Part shown: in pieces, positions 16,574 through 24,656 of the stretch
Layout: every line of letters begins with the position of its first letter
Numbering within the stretch: the first letter of the stretch is position 1
Assembly: GCA_019637875.1 (NCBI GenBank)
Contig: JAHBUW010000017.1
Span: 1 to 64,000, forward strand
Reading direction: 5' to 3'
DNA from: Pseudobdellovibrionaceae bacterium
Lineage (GTDB): Bacteria > Bdellovibrionota > Bdellovibrionia > Bdellovibrionales > Bdellovibrionaceae
Length of the DNA: 64,000 bases
Translations under genes and position numbers: made by a program
The notes under the pieces: generated by a model
Databases searched by the model: none
Told to the model about the DNA's origin: nothing
Seen by the model: only the letters and a program-made list of their open reading frames with translations

Positions 16574-17734
16574 ATGACTGAAAATGCTCGCCCCGCTTTG
16601 ACCACTTTTTCCTCGGACGAACAGGCCTTCCGTGAAGCCGTTCGTGATTTCGCGGAAAGCGAAATCAAACCCCTGGTCCTGAAAATGGACGAAGAACAGC
16701 AGATGGACAAAAATCTCATCGGCAAACTCTTCGAGATGGGCCTGATGGGCGTCGAGAACCCTGAAAAATACGGCGGCACCGGATCGAGTTTCACCATGGC
16801 TTGCGTCGCCGTCGAGGAACTCGCGCGCGTCGATGGCTCGGTCAGCGTGATGATGGACGTGCAAAACACGCTCTGCACGAACGCGTTTCTGAAGTGGGGA
16901 AACGAAGCGATCAAAGACAAGTACCTGCCCAAACTCGCGAAAGACTGGGTCGGCGCCTACGCGCTGTCGGAGTCTTCGTCGGGCTCGGACGCTTTCGCGC
17001 TGAAGCTGCGCGCGGAGCAAAAAGGCGACAAATACGTTTTGAACGGCTCGAAGCTCTGGATCACGAACGGCAATGAAGCTTCGCTCTTCATCGTGTTCGC
17101 GAATATCGATCCTTCGAAAGGTTACAAAGGCATCACGGCTTTCGTCGTCGAGAAAGGCTTCCCCGGCTTCAAGGTCGGCAAAAAAGAGGACAAACTCGGC
17201 ATCCGCGCGTCGTCGACCTGCGAACTTCTGTTCGAGAACTGCGAAGTCCCCGCGGCGAACGTCCTCGGCGAAGTCGGCAAAGGCTACAAGATCGCCATCG
17301 AAACCCTGAACGAAGGCCGCATCGGCATCGGCGCGCAAATGCTCGGCATCGCGCAGGGCGCGTACGAAGCGGCGCTCGGCTACGTGAAGACCCGCGAGCA
17401 GTTCGGTAAACCGATCGCGCAATTCCAAGCCGTGCAATTCCAACTCGCCGAAATGCGCGTCTCGCTCGAAGCGGCGCGCCTTCTGGTTTACAACGCTGCC
17501 CGTTTGAAAGATGCGGGCGAGGATTTCATCGAGCCCGCGGCCATGGCGAAACTCTACGCCTCGCGCGCGGCCGAAAAGATCACCTCGACCGCGATCGACC
17601 TGTTCGGTGGCAACGGTTTCACCCGCGAATACCCGGTCGAAAAATTCTGGCGTGACGCGAAGATCGGTCAGATCTACGAAGGCACGACCAACATGCAGCT
17701 CAACACCATCGCCAAGATGGAACTCGATCGTTGA
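16574..17734 (+). CDS. Acyl-CoA dehydrogenase
   Basis: 386 residues from ATG 16574, preceded by CAGAGGTAACC. FAD flavoprotein that oxidises an acyl-CoA to the trans-2-enoyl-CoA. Family landmarks: Y-A-L-S-E-S-S-S-G-S-D-A (FAD/substrate loop), W-I-T-N-G, L-G-I-R-A-S-S-T, Q-F-G-K-P-I-A-Q-F-Q, and near the C-terminus I-Y-E-G-T-T-N-M-Q, whose Glu is the catalytic base in short/medium-chain enzymes. The pattern is closest to short-chain or branched-chain types. Its TGA overlaps the TTG start of the next gene by three bases. Confidence 0.95.
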   Translation: MTENARPALTTFSSDEQAFREAVRDFAESEIKPLVLKMDEEQQMDKNLIGKLFEMGLMGVENPEKYGGTGSSFTMACVAVEELARVDGSVSVMMDVQNTLCTNAFLKWGNEAIKDKYLPKLAKDWVGAYALSESSSGSDAFALKLRAEQKGDKYVLNGSKLWITNGNEASLFIVFANIDPSKGYKGITAFVVEKGFPGFKVGKKEDKLGIRASSTCELLFENCEVPAANVLGEVGKGYKIAIETLNEGRIGIGAQMLGIAQGAYEAALGYVKTREQFGKPIAQFQAVQFQLAEMRVSLEAARLLVYNAARLKDAGEDFIEPAAMAKLYASRAAEKITSTAIDLFGGNGFTREYPVEKFWRDAKIGQIYEGTTNMQLNTIAKMELDR

Positions 17735-19254
17735 GTCGACGGACGCGGCTCGCGCTTTTACTGATCGGCGGCGCTCTCTGGGGCGCCGTCGCGGCTCACG
17801 CCCAGACGCCGCCCCCCGCCCCCACGGTTTTTCGCTTCCATCTCTTTAAAGAACCCGATTCCATTTCTCCGTTCGAGCAGCGGAACTCCAATGCGGGTTA
17901 CCTGCACGCGCAGCTTCAGGCCCCGCTCCTGCGTTGGCAGAAGGGCGCGCTGCAACCCGGGACCTCGACCGGCTGCCGATTCACGAAAAGCACCGAGGTT
18001 CGCTGCGGACTGCGCCGTGAGCTGAAGTTCAGCGACGGCTCCGCGGTGACGCCGGCCGATTGGCGCGCGCACTTCGAGAAGATCTTCGACTCGAGGACGA
18101 AAGTGCGCTGGGCCGCGGATCTTTTCGACGTGAAAGGCGCGGAGGAGCGTTTTCGCGGCGAAAACGTTCCCCTTGGCGTGCGCGCCGGCAAAGACGAGAT
18201 CATTTTCGAACTCAAACGCCCCAACCGTGAATTCCTGTACCGGCTGACGTCGCCGAACCTCGTGCCGTTTCGCTCCACCGAAACCGGTAAGTCGCCGCAC
18301 GCGCAGTTCGTCGGGACCGGCGCTTATCGTTTGAAGGCCTGGCGCCCCGGCGTGAAGTTCGAGCTCGAGAAGAACCCCTTCAGTTTCGAAGGTCATGCTG
18401 AGCGCCCCTCTTTGGAGATCTTGTTCGTCGCCGAGGACAGCGTCGCGCTCAAGATGTACCAAAGCGGCGAACTGCAATTTCTGCGGCGGCTGCCGACGGC
18501 CTTCATCGAGCAGGCCCGCGGCAAGCCCGACTACTTTGAAATCGACCAAATCCGCTTCGACTACTTCGGCTTCACCAAAAGTTTCCGCGAGAAAAGCGAG
18601 AACCGCGTTTTGCAAGAGGCGATGGCGCTCGCTTTTCCGTACGAGGAAATGCGCGCGCTTTACAACGCCAAGCCCCGCCCGGGTTGCTTCGGCCTGCCCT
18701 CGGTTTTGACCGCGGGACCGGTGTGTTTCGACGAAAATCCCGCGCGCGCCCGCGAGCTTTTGCGGGATCGCAAGGTCGCCCCCATCCCGGCGCTCTTTTC
18801 GCAATCCGTGGACGATCATCGCCGCGCGCTGGAGTGGCTGCAGCTTCAACTGGAAAAGCGCGCGGGGTTGAAGATTCGCTTGGACGGTCGCGAAACGAAG
18901 GTTTTCCTGGACCGCCTGGACGCGCGCGACGCGAGTTTTTTCCGCCGTGGCGTCGCTCCGGACCGCCCGACCTGCGCGGCCGTGCTCGAGAACTTCCTTC
19001 CCGGCGCCGCCGAGAACTACCTCGACCTCGATGCGAAATACCTGATCGAAGGCGTCGATCGTCTTCTGCAAGAGAAGTCCGAAACAAAAAAGGCGAAGCT
19101 TTGCCGGGAGATCCTCGAAAAACTTCGCGCGGATTACGTCATGATCCCCACGGGCCCGATTTTCTTTTCGATTCTGGCGCGCCCCGAATTCACGGGTTGG
19201 GACCTGAACGAGCTCAATCAATTGGATTTAAAGGACCTGCACGTTTCGAAGTGA
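17731..19254 (+). CDS. Periplasmic oligopeptide-binding protein (SBP family 5)
   Basis: 507 residues starting at TTG 17731, overlapping the acyl-CoA dehydrogenase stop (TTGA). A signal peptide ends at A-H-A-Q (around residue 25). The mature protein shows the OppA/DppA layout: K-E-P-D-S-I-S-P-F at the start, L-K-F-S-D-G-S-A-V-T-P-A-D-W about residue 98 (the family signature region), and G-T-G-A-Y-R-L-K-A-W about residue 196. It would bind peptides for an ABC importer, but no permease or ATPase gene is next to it, so it is an orphan here, or it serves as a receptor. Confidence 0.85.
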   Translation: MSRRTRLALLLIGGALWGAVAAHAQTPPPAPTVFRFHLFKEPDSISPFEQRNSNAGYLHAQLQAPLLRWQKGALQPGTSTGCRFTKSTEVRCGLRRELKFSDGSAVTPADWRAHFEKIFDSRTKVRWAADLFDVKGAEERFRGENVPLGVRAGKDEIIFELKRPNREFLYRLTSPNLVPFRSTETGKSPHAQFVGTGAYRLKAWRPGVKFELEKNPFSFEGHAERPSLEILFVAEDSVALKMYQSGELQFLRRLPTAFIEQARGKPDYFEIDQIRFDYFGFTKSFREKSENRVLQEAMALAFPYEEMRALYNAKPRPGCFGLPSVLTAGPVCFDENPARARELLRDRKVAPIPALFSQSVDDHRRALEWLQLQLEKRAGLKIRLDGRETKVFLDRLDARDASFFRRGVAPDRPTCAAVLENFLPGAAENYLDLDAKYLIEGVDRLLQEKSETKKAKLCREILEKLRADYVMIPTGPIFFSILARPEFTGWDLNELNQLDLKDLHVSK

Positions 19255-19348
19255 AACGCCGTTTGACCAAGACCTCGACGTTTCCCGAAACATTTCAGAC
19301 CGAAGTCGAGTCTCCGATAAGAAGACAACTCTTTTGGAGGTCTCTCAC

Positions 19349-19558
19349 ATGTCTAAGACTCAAAATCCCAATGCCGGCGGTCCCGGTAACGAACATCAGT
19401 GTCGCTGCGAAGACTGCAAGAAAAAGCCTGAAGTTGCTGGATTCTGCCAAGAGCACTTCGCTTGGTTCAAGTGGGGTCTGATCACGATGGAAGGTCAAAA
19501 AGCCCGCGACTTCGACAAGAAGTACCACGGCTTCCTGCAGGCGAAGAAGACCGCGTAA
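19349..19558 (+). CDS. Small Cys/His-rich protein, possible zinc binder
   Basis: 69 residues from ATG 19349, with GGAGG nine bases before it. The core has C-R-C-E-D-C-K then F-C-Q-E-H-F, giving four cysteines and a histidine in a spacing suited to one zinc ion. The rest is basic and aromatic (W-F-K-W-G-L). Not recognised; probably cytoplasmic since there is no signal. Possible nucleic-acid or protein binder. Confidence 0.65.
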   Translation: MSKTQNPNAGGPGNEHQCRCEDCKKKPEVAGFCQEHFAWFKWGLITMEGQKARDFDKKYHGFLQAKKTA

Positions 19559-19602
19559 GCGGTCGCCCGGGATCGGAGGACCGTGAACGCGGCCCTCCCT
19601 CG

Positions 19603-19707
19603 CTAGATGACGCCTCCGAGAACGAGGCCGAACGCGAGACCGATCAAAAATGAACGCACGTAAAAAGCCGTCATGGGTTCCATGTCGGCTTTTTTTCGTT
19701 GGGGCAT
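19603..19707 (-). CDS. Putative 34-residue single-pass membrane protein
   Basis: A frame from ATG 19707 to TAG 19603 encodes a basic start (M-P-Q-R-K-K-A-D) followed by F-L-I-G-L-A-F-G-L-V-L-G-G-V-I, a glycine-patterned membrane helix. Codon use matches the neighbours (GTC, CTC, GGC, ATC). No good ribosome site is visible, and the frame runs through an inverted repeat that could be a terminator, so it could be chance. Similar tiny membrane proteins act as subunits of larger complexes. Confidence 0.35.
   Translation of the reverse strand: MPQRKKADMEPMTAFYVRSFLIGLAFGLVLGGVI
19662..19697 (+). terminator. Bidirectional terminator-like hairpin
   Basis: AAAAAGCCG and CGGCTTTTTTT flank a 15-base centre that itself contains CATGG...CCATG. 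A stem ending in a T7 run on the plus strand, with an A-run on the other side, fits a Rho-independent terminator for the small Cys-rich gene. It overlaps the putative micro-gene at 19603-19707. Confidence 0.65.
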
Positions 19708-19760
19708 CAGGGCCGAACGTCGGGCTGGACGAAGCGGAGCTCATCTCCTAGGCTGGGGCC

Positions 19761-20168
19761 ATGCCGCGTTTTTTCCATCGCGAAGAGATTCGTTTCACCG
19801 CCGCCCACCGCTACGAGCAAGCCCGCTTCAGCGATGAAGAGAACGCGCTGACCTTCGGTCCTTGCTACAATCCCGATGGCCACGGTCACGACTACCGGTT
19901 AGTTGCAGAGGTCGAACTGCGGGACGCGGGAGATCGCGCCAGCATCCACGCGCTTCAAGAAGCCCTCTGGCAAATCCACGAGCTGGTCGATCATCGCCAT
20001 CTCAATCACCACCTCCCACGCTTCCAAAGCGCAAAGGTCGTCCCGACGACAGAAAACCTAAGCCAGTTCCTTTTCGATGAATTAAAAACCCGCGCGCCCC
20101 AAACCCAACTCACCTGGCTCCGCCTCTACGAACGCCCGGACCTCTACTCCGAACTCCGGACACCGTAA
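19761..20168 (+). CDS. 6-pyruvoyl-tetrahydropterin synthase / QueD family
   Basis: 135 residues. The zinc histidines are His16 (A-A-H), His41 and His43 (G-H-G-H-D-Y); Cys35 lies six residues before His41 in G-P-C-Y-N-P-D-G-H-G-H. H-R-H-L-N-H, T-T-E-N-L and L-Y-E-R-P complete the family motifs, including the Glu that binds the pterin. The C-x-N-P-x-G-H-G-H spacing resembles the animal PTPS type more than short QueD; either it makes 6-carboxytetrahydropterin for queuosine or a tetrahydropterin. No queuosine genes lie nearby to decide. Confidence 0.85.
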   Translation: MPRFFHREEIRFTAAHRYEQARFSDEENALTFGPCYNPDGHGHDYRLVAEVELRDAGDRASIHALQEALWQIHELVDHRHLNHHLPRFQSAKVVPTTENLSQFLFDELKTRAPQTQLTWLRLYERPDLYSELRTP

Positions 20169-20264
20169 GGTACCACGTACCGCGTGCGGTAGATGGTACC
20201 TTTCGGAGGGTACCATCTACCTCTCGGAAAGTAGCAGGTACCTTCCGGAAGGTAGATGCTACTT
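20169..20264. repeat. Three consecutive GGTACC-rich hairpins
   Basis: Between the convergent pterin synthase and mltD genes nearly every base belongs to an inverted repeat. First: GGTACC 20169-20174 with 20195-20200, enclosing TACCGC/GCGGTA (20178-20191). Second: GTAGATGGTACC 20189-20200 with its exact complement at 20209-20220 around an 8-base loop. Third: AAGTAGCA/TGCTACTT (20229-20236, 20257-20264) enclosing ACCTTCC/GGAAGGT (20240-20253). The first and second share a GGTACC arm and so compete. It may be a terminator complex or a mobile palindromic repeat. Confidence 0.75.
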
Positions 20265-20265
20265 C

Positions 20266-21786
20266 CTACTGGACGCGGAGGAGTTGGCCGACGTGGAGGA
20301 CGTCGCGGCGGAGGCGGTTTTTGGTTTTGATGTCGGCGATGGAGACGCCGTATTTGCGGGAGATGAGGTTGAGGTTTTCGCCGCGTTTTACGCGGTGGGT
20401 GACCGAGCGGCCGGCGGGAGACGCGAGTTTGCGGTTCGCGACGGTGCCGGGGATGTTTTTGGAGCGCGCGAGGATCTCGCGGGCGCGGCCGACATCCGAG
20501 CCCTCTTCGCGCACGGGGCCGCGAGCGACCGCATCGCCGGTCACGCGCAGGCGCTGACCTTTATGGATCTTGCCTGAGCGCGGAAGGCCATTGGACTTGA
20601 TCAACTGCGCGACCGACATATTGTACTTGCGGGCGATGAGGCTCAAGTTCTCGCCGCGTTTCACGACGTGAATCGAAGGTGACGCATCTTCGGTCGCCGC
20701 CATCGCCACGCGCACGTTCGCGCGGAAAACGTGGCGCGCGATATTCGCGCGACGCGACTGCACCAGCGCGACTTGATTCGTGGGGACCCACACTTCGTAG
20801 GAGCGGTGATTGATCGGCGTGTGACCCTTCAGCAAGTGCGGATTCGCCGCTTGCAGAAGATCCAGGCTAAGCCCCGTCTCTTGCGCGATCGAAGCCAGAC
20901 GCACCGGCGAGGAGACTTCCGCCGCATCGAGGTCCGGCATGGTTTCGCCCTGGGGCGTGCGGAAGCCGTAACGTTTGTAGTCGCGGGCGATGATCATCGC
21001 GGCGAGCATTTTGGGAACGTAGTTGGCGGTCTCGGTGGGCAGCACGCGCTTTTTACCGAGCTCCCAGAAATCGCGGCTTTTCCCGCGGAAGACGGCGTTC
21101 ATGATGCGGGTTTCACCGGCGTTGTACGCGGCCATCGCCAAGTGCCACGAGCCGAAGACGTTGTGCAGATCCTTCAGATAGCGCGCGGCCGCCTCGGTTG
21201 CGCGAATCGGATCGCGGCGCTCGTCGACTTGCACGCCGACCTCCAGCCCGTAACGTTTGCCGGTCGCGGGCATGAACTGCCACACGCCTTTGGCCTTCGC
21301 GGTCGAGTTCGCGTGGGTATTGAAACCGCTTTCGATCATCGCCAGGTAGTACAGCTCGGCGGGAAGTTCGTTGTCTTCCAGGGTCGACTCGATGAGTTCG
21401 CGGTACTTCTCGCCGCGATCCATGAACCGCTGGAAGCGCTCTTTGTCGCGAACGGCGAAGTATTGAATCCACTTCTGCACGAGCTCGTTGTTTTCAGGCT
21501 TGATGCTCATGATGGAGGAGCGGACCTGCTCTTTGGATTCGCCGCCTTCGTGGCCGCCGATGTTTTCGATGGGCGTCGATTCTTCGGCGACGTTTTCGGC
21601 CGCGGCGTGACTGAGCGCTTCGGCGTTGAACGCCAGATTGTCGCTTTCGACGGTGGCGGCAGGCTGGACCAGCAGTTGCGGCGCCTTGCGCACCCGGCGA
21701 CCCGACCGTTGTTGCGAGTCGAGTTGAGTCGACGCGCAACCCGAAACCAAAAGGCAAACCAGAGCGAAGAGCAGCTGTTTTTTCAT
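20266..21786 (-). CDS. mltD: Membrane-bound lytic transglycosylase D with two LysM domains
   Basis: 506 residues. Lipoprotein signal with canonical L-V-S-G-C (Cys17). The SLT (lysozyme-like) domain spans about residues 130-260: catalytic Glu152 in M-I-E-S-G-F, then G-V-W-Q-F-M-P-A-T-G and A-A-Y-N-A-G-E. Two C-terminal LysM modules (about 373-415 and 463-506), each opening H-V/R-V-K-R-G-E-N-L, bind glycan. A further LysM-like stretch (about 290-335, L-A-S-I-A-Q-E-T-G-L) is more degenerate. The enzyme cleaves peptidoglycan, leaving 1,6-anhydro-MurNAc. In predators such enzymes may also act on prey walls, though nothing here shows that. Confidence 0.95.
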   Translation of the reverse strand: MKKQLLFALVCLLVSGCASTQLDSQQRSGRRVRKAPQLLVQPAATVESDNLAFNAEALSHAAAENVAEESTPIENIGGHEGGESKEQVRSSIMSIKPENNELVQKWIQYFAVRDKERFQRFMDRGEKYRELIESTLEDNELPAELYYLAMIESGFNTHANSTAKAKGVWQFMPATGKRYGLEVGVQVDERRDPIRATEAAARYLKDLHNVFGSWHLAMAAYNAGETRIMNAVFRGKSRDFWELGKKRVLPTETANYVPKMLAAMIIARDYKRYGFRTPQGETMPDLDAAEVSSPVRLASIAQETGLSLDLLQAANPHLLKGHTPINHRSYEVWVPTNQVALVQSRRANIARHVFRANVRVAMAATEDASPSIHVVKRGENLSLIARKYNMSVAQLIKSNGLPRSGKIHKGQRLRVTGDAVARGPVREEGSDVGRAREILARSKNIPGTVANRKLASPAGRSVTHRVKRGENLNLISRKYGVSIADIKTKNRLRRDVLHVGQLLRVQ

Positions 21787-21867
21787 AGTGGATCCAGTCT
21801 AGCGGTCCCCGACCCGAGCATGAAATTGATTCCCCAACTCGACCGCGAAAGTCCACTTTGGTCGAGG

Positions 21868-22161
21868 CTAGTAACGACGCCGGTAGTAGAGTTTTGCCCC
21901 GATTTCTCCCAGCATGTGCGCGACCACGGTCATCAAAAGAGGATAGACCGCCGGCACCGCCGGAAAATAAAAGACACCAAACGCCGCCAGCGTGAGCGCG
22001 GCCAACGTCAATTTGTGCACGAGCGTCTGTGCCCGCAGCTGGATCATCTCTTCGCGCTCATCCTGCACGCGCTTCGAATCGAAAAAACCGAAAGCGAAAT
22101 ACAGAAGAACGATCAACAGAACGACCGACGCGAGCGGAGACTGCAGTACGGATTCAAGCAT
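21868..22161 (-). CDS. Small integral membrane protein coupled to XRE regulator
   Basis: 97 residues with three hydrophobic segments (about 10-27, 50-65 and 68-85). Between them is a charged loop ([12 protein letters not shown]). It ends L-Y-Y-R-R-R-Y. Its ATG overlaps the last 8 bases of the XRE regulator gene, so they are translated together; regulator plus small membrane protein pairs of this shape are common in bacteria and usually unstudied. Function unknown. Confidence 0.75.
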   Translation of the reverse strand: MLESVLQSPLASVVLLIVLLYFAFGFFDSKRVQDEREEMIQLRAQTLVHKLTLAALTLAAFGVFYFPAVPAVYPLLMTVVAHMLGEIGAKLYYRRRY

Positions 22162-22390
22162 GGCCCTGTCCTTTGCGCGGAAAACTCAGCGGCACGTCTT
22201 CAAGTTGAAAGAGGTCATCGACACGCACGCCGAGCGCGCGGGCGAGCTTCAGCGCAAGCTCCACGCTCGGCACGAACTTCCCCGCTTCGATCGAATGAAT
22301 CGTCTGCCGGGAGCACCCGACCTTGTCCGCAAGATCCTGCTGGGTCAGATCCCCATTCATCACGCGGTAGCCTTTCAATCGATTCGTCAT
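22154..22390 (-). CDS. XRE-family helix-turn-helix regulator
   Basis: 78 residues, almost wholly a Cro/CI-type [28 protein letters not shown]-type sequence at residues 15-40, then [12 protein letters not shown] and V-D-D-L-F. This resembles YgzD-like short XRE proteins. It likely binds its own promoter and that of signal peptidase I, whose start lies 103 bp away divergently; three identical ATGTC elements lie in that gap. Confidence 0.9.
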   Translation of the reverse strand: MTNRLKGYRVMNGDLTQQDLADKVGCSRQTIHSIEAGKFVPSVELALKLARALGVRVDDLFQLEDVPLSFPRKGQGHA

Positions 22391-22399
22391 ATCCCCTCG

Positions 22400-22446
22400 A
22401 TGTCCGTTTCTCTTGACTGAATGTCTTCTATACTTTACAAAATGTC
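22400..22446. promoter_or_regulatory. Three ATGTC elements at 21-bp spacing, probable operator
   Basis: ATGTC occurs at 22400, 22421 and 22442, exactly 21 bp (two helical turns) apart, in the divergent gap between the XRE gene and lepB. The third copy is part of TGTC-N10-GACA (22443-22460), and GACAT also occurs at 22487. A TTGACT lies between the first and second copies at 22413-22418, with TACTTTACAA downstream as a possible -10 region. Regular phasing suggests dimers bound side by side, most likely the adjacent XRE protein. Confidence 0.5.
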
Positions 22447-22493
22447 TAGAGGGAACGACAATACTTATGTTTCAATATAAAGCGAGGACATCG

Positions 22494-23060
22494 ATGAAAA
22501 CGTGGATTCTCGAGAACAAGGGCTTTCTACTTGGACTGGTGCTTCTGTTCGTCACGCGGATGAGTTTCGCCGACCATTACCGCGTGCCCTCGGGGTCCAT
22601 GGAACCCACCATCCAAATCGGCGACCATCTTTTCGTGAATAAACTCGCTTACGATCTGAAACTCCCCCTGCTGGACACGCCGCTGCTCGCAATGAACGCG
22701 CCCACTCGCGGCGATGTCGTGGTCTTCGCCTTCCCGCAAGATCCCTCACAGACCTACGTGAAACGCCTTGTGGGACTTCCCGGAGACGTCATTCAGGTGC
22801 GCCGCGGACAAGTTCGCATCAACGGCCAAGAGCTGCCCGAAGTCCGCTCCCCGCTTCCCAGTTGGGATCCCCGTCTGGATGGAGATTGGATCGTTCCCGA
22901 GGGGGAGTACTTCATGATGGGCGATCATCGCGACAACTCTTCGGATAGCCGCGATTGGGGTTTCGTGAAACGCGCCCAACTGAAAGGGCGCGCCGAATTT
23001 CTGCTGTGGAACGCGCAGTGGAGCGGAGTTTCCCTCGCGCGTTTCGGCGACGGTCTTTAG
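22494..23060 (+). CDS. lepB: Signal peptidase I
   Basis: 188 residues from ATG 22494, preceded by GCGAGGA; an upstream in-frame start at 22413 would lie over the operator array. One N-terminal membrane helix (residues 10-22) anchors it in the inner membrane. Catalytic Ser35 is in S-G-S-M-E-P-T and the general-base Lys90 in Y-V-K-R-L-V-G-L-P-G-D; M-G-D-H-R-D-N-S-S-D-S-R-D-W-G is box E. It removes signal peptides from exported proteins. Small size is like type I enzymes of Gram-positives and deltaproteobacteria. Likely co-regulated with the divergent XRE gene. Confidence 0.95.
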   Translation: MKTWILENKGFLLGLVLLFVTRMSFADHYRVPSGSMEPTIQIGDHLFVNKLAYDLKLPLLDTPLLAMNAPTRGDVVVFAFPQDPSQTYVKRLVGLPGDVIQVRRGQVRINGQELPEVRSPLPSWDPRLDGDWIVPEGEYFMMGDHRDNSSDSRDWGFVKRAQLKGRAEFLLWNAQWSGVSLARFGDGL

Positions 23061-23072
23061 ACCTCTTGCCCT

Positions 23073-23840
23073 TTAGTACTTATAGACGACGACGCCGTCT
23101 TGATCTTTGAACTTCGACCCGTCCTTCGCTTTCACTTGGATGCGACCTTTCATTTCAAGCAGGCGCGAACCGTCCTCGTTGAAACGGAATTCGATCGGAT
23201 TCACGAGCGCCGCGATGATGAAACTCGACGGTTTCATTTTCAAGAGCGTCGTCTTCGCCCCGTCCTTGTCCTCGTCTTTCATTTTGCTGACCTGAAAACC
23301 GACGGTTTCCATCCGTTCCCAGACGCCGTAACGGAAGGAGACGGTTTTACCGGCCTGCAAATCCGCCCACTTCGAATGAACGTAACGCTGAAAATTCCCC
23401 GAGACGACGAAATCGCCCTTCACGTTTTCATCCGAGGTCTTGGTTTTGCCATCTTCGGTTTTCGAGAAGGTCGCCTTTTTACCGTCGAAGGTGATGACGC
23501 CTTTACCGCCCGTTTGGTTTTGGTCGATCTCGACTTTCACGACTTGGCCGTTCTCGGATTTCAGCGTCGCGCGCTCTTCCACCAGAACTTTGCCCGTGCC
23601 CGCCTCGGTGAAGCGCGCGACGTATTGATTTTGCCCGTCCGTATCGGTGCCTTCCACTTTGAAGTCCGCCAGCTTCGCCTTTTTGTCGAGGTCGAAGACC
23701 TCGGCACCATAATTCAGGGCCGGCTGAGCCCACGCCCCCAGCGGCAGCGCGATCAGAAGGAGGGCCGCCAAGCCCCGCGCGGTCGAGGTGAAAAGGCCGG
23801 TCAAGACGGGGGACTTTTGTGTCATTTTCATAGCTTTCAT
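23073..23840 (-). CDS. Exported protein of unknown function, beta-rich
   Basis: 255 residues from ATG 23840, where GAAAGGATT lies 6-8 bases upstream; an earlier ATG at 23897 is poorly placed. Signal peptide (basic start M-K-A-M-K-M-T-Q-K, hydrophobic L-A-A-L-L-L-I-A-L-P-L-G, cleavage after A-W-A). The mature protein alternates short strands with Lys/Asp/Gly turns (F-D-G-K-K-A-T-F, E-M-K-G-R-I-Q-V-K), suggesting a periplasmic beta sandwich or barrel. It ends V-V-V-Y-K-Y. It converges on lepB. Not recognised. Confidence 0.75.
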   Translation of the reverse strand: MKAMKMTQKSPVLTGLFTSTARGLAALLLIALPLGAWAQPALNYGAEVFDLDKKAKLADFKVEGTDTDGQNQYVARFTEAGTGKVLVEERATLKSENGQVVKVEIDQNQTGGKGVITFDGKKATFSKTEDGKTKTSDENVKGDFVVSGNFQRYVHSKWADLQAGKTVSFRYGVWERMETVGFQVSKMKDEDKDGAKTTLLKMKPSSFIIAALVNPIEFRFNEDGSRLLEMKGRIQVKAKDGSKFKDQDGVVVYKY

Positions 23841-23917
23841 CGATCGAATCCTTTCGTCTGAAGTCGTTGAAGCCTCTCTATTGACATCCCGACCCATTCA
23901 CGGTGTCAAGGAAGGGT

Positions 23918-24649
23918 ATGGATAAAGTGCGCCTCTCGAAAATCATGTCGGAACGCGGCCTTTGCTCGCGCCGCGAAGCCGATGCCTGGATCGAAAAAGG
24001 TTGGGTCTTCGTCAACGGAGAACAGATCAAGGAACTGGGCACGCGCATCGATCCCGACGCCCGCATCGAGATCTCGGAACACGCCCGTCGCGAACAACAG
24101 CGCCTGATCACGGTGATCCTGAATAAACCCGTGGGCTGGGTCTCGGCGCAACCCGAGGGCCACTACCGTCCCGCCATCGAACTTCTGGAAGTGCAGAACT
24201 ACGGCGGAGAAGGCGTCCCCCGCGTCCCGAACCCCCGCGGCCTTAAAAACCTCGCGGTCGCGGGCCGACTCGACATCGACTCGCAGGGCCTTTTGATTTT
24301 CACTCAAGACGGACGCATCGCCAAACAGCTCATCGAAAAAGACTCCGGCACCGAGAAGGAATACCTCGTGCGCGTGAGTGGGGAAAAACACCCCGATCAA
24401 ATTCGCATGCTGACGAACGGCTCGCTGGAGCTTGACGGTCAGCGCCTGAAACGCGCCCGCGCGGAGTGGATCAACGAAGATCAGCTGAAGATCGTGCTGA
24501 CCGAAGGGAAGAAACGTCAGGTGCGCCGCATGTGCGAACTCGTCGGACTTCAGGTGCGCGCGCTCAAACGCGTGCGGATCGGCCAACTCCGTTTGGGAAA
24601 ACTTCCCGAAGGCCAGTGGCGTTTTCTGGACGACGGCGAAGAGTTTTAA
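23918..24649 (+). CDS. rRNA pseudouridine synthase, RsuA/RluB/E/F family
   Basis: 243 residues from ATG 23918, with AAGGAAGGG just ahead. An S4 RNA-binding domain covers residues 5-50 (L-S-K-I-M-S-E-R-G-L-C-S-R-R-E-A-D). The synthase domain follows: L-N-K-P-V-G-W-V-S, then G-R-L-D-I-D-S-Q-G-L-L where Asp119 is the catalytic nucleophile, and E-G-K-K-R-Q-V-R-R-M. It isomerises a uridine in rRNA; which subunit and position cannot be read from sequence, though the order resembles RluF/RluB. Monocistronic; it converges on the ferritin-like gene. Confidence 0.92.
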   Translation: MDKVRLSKIMSERGLCSRREADAWIEKGWVFVNGEQIKELGTRIDPDARIEISEHARREQQRLITVILNKPVGWVSAQPEGHYRPAIELLEVQNYGGEGVPRVPNPRGLKNLAVAGRLDIDSQGLLIFTQDGRIAKQLIEKDSGTEKEYLVRVSGEKHPDQIRMLTNGSLELDGQRLKRARAEWINEDQLKIVLTEGKKRQVRRMCELVGLQVRALKRVRIGQLRLGKLPEGQWRFLDDGEEF

Positions 24650-24656
24650 CCAGCGC

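Noticed and set aside
20731-22416. 561-residue plus-strand frame over mltD
   Set aside because: Antisense to a certain gene with catalytic and LysM motifs; also crosses the XRE gene and its operator.
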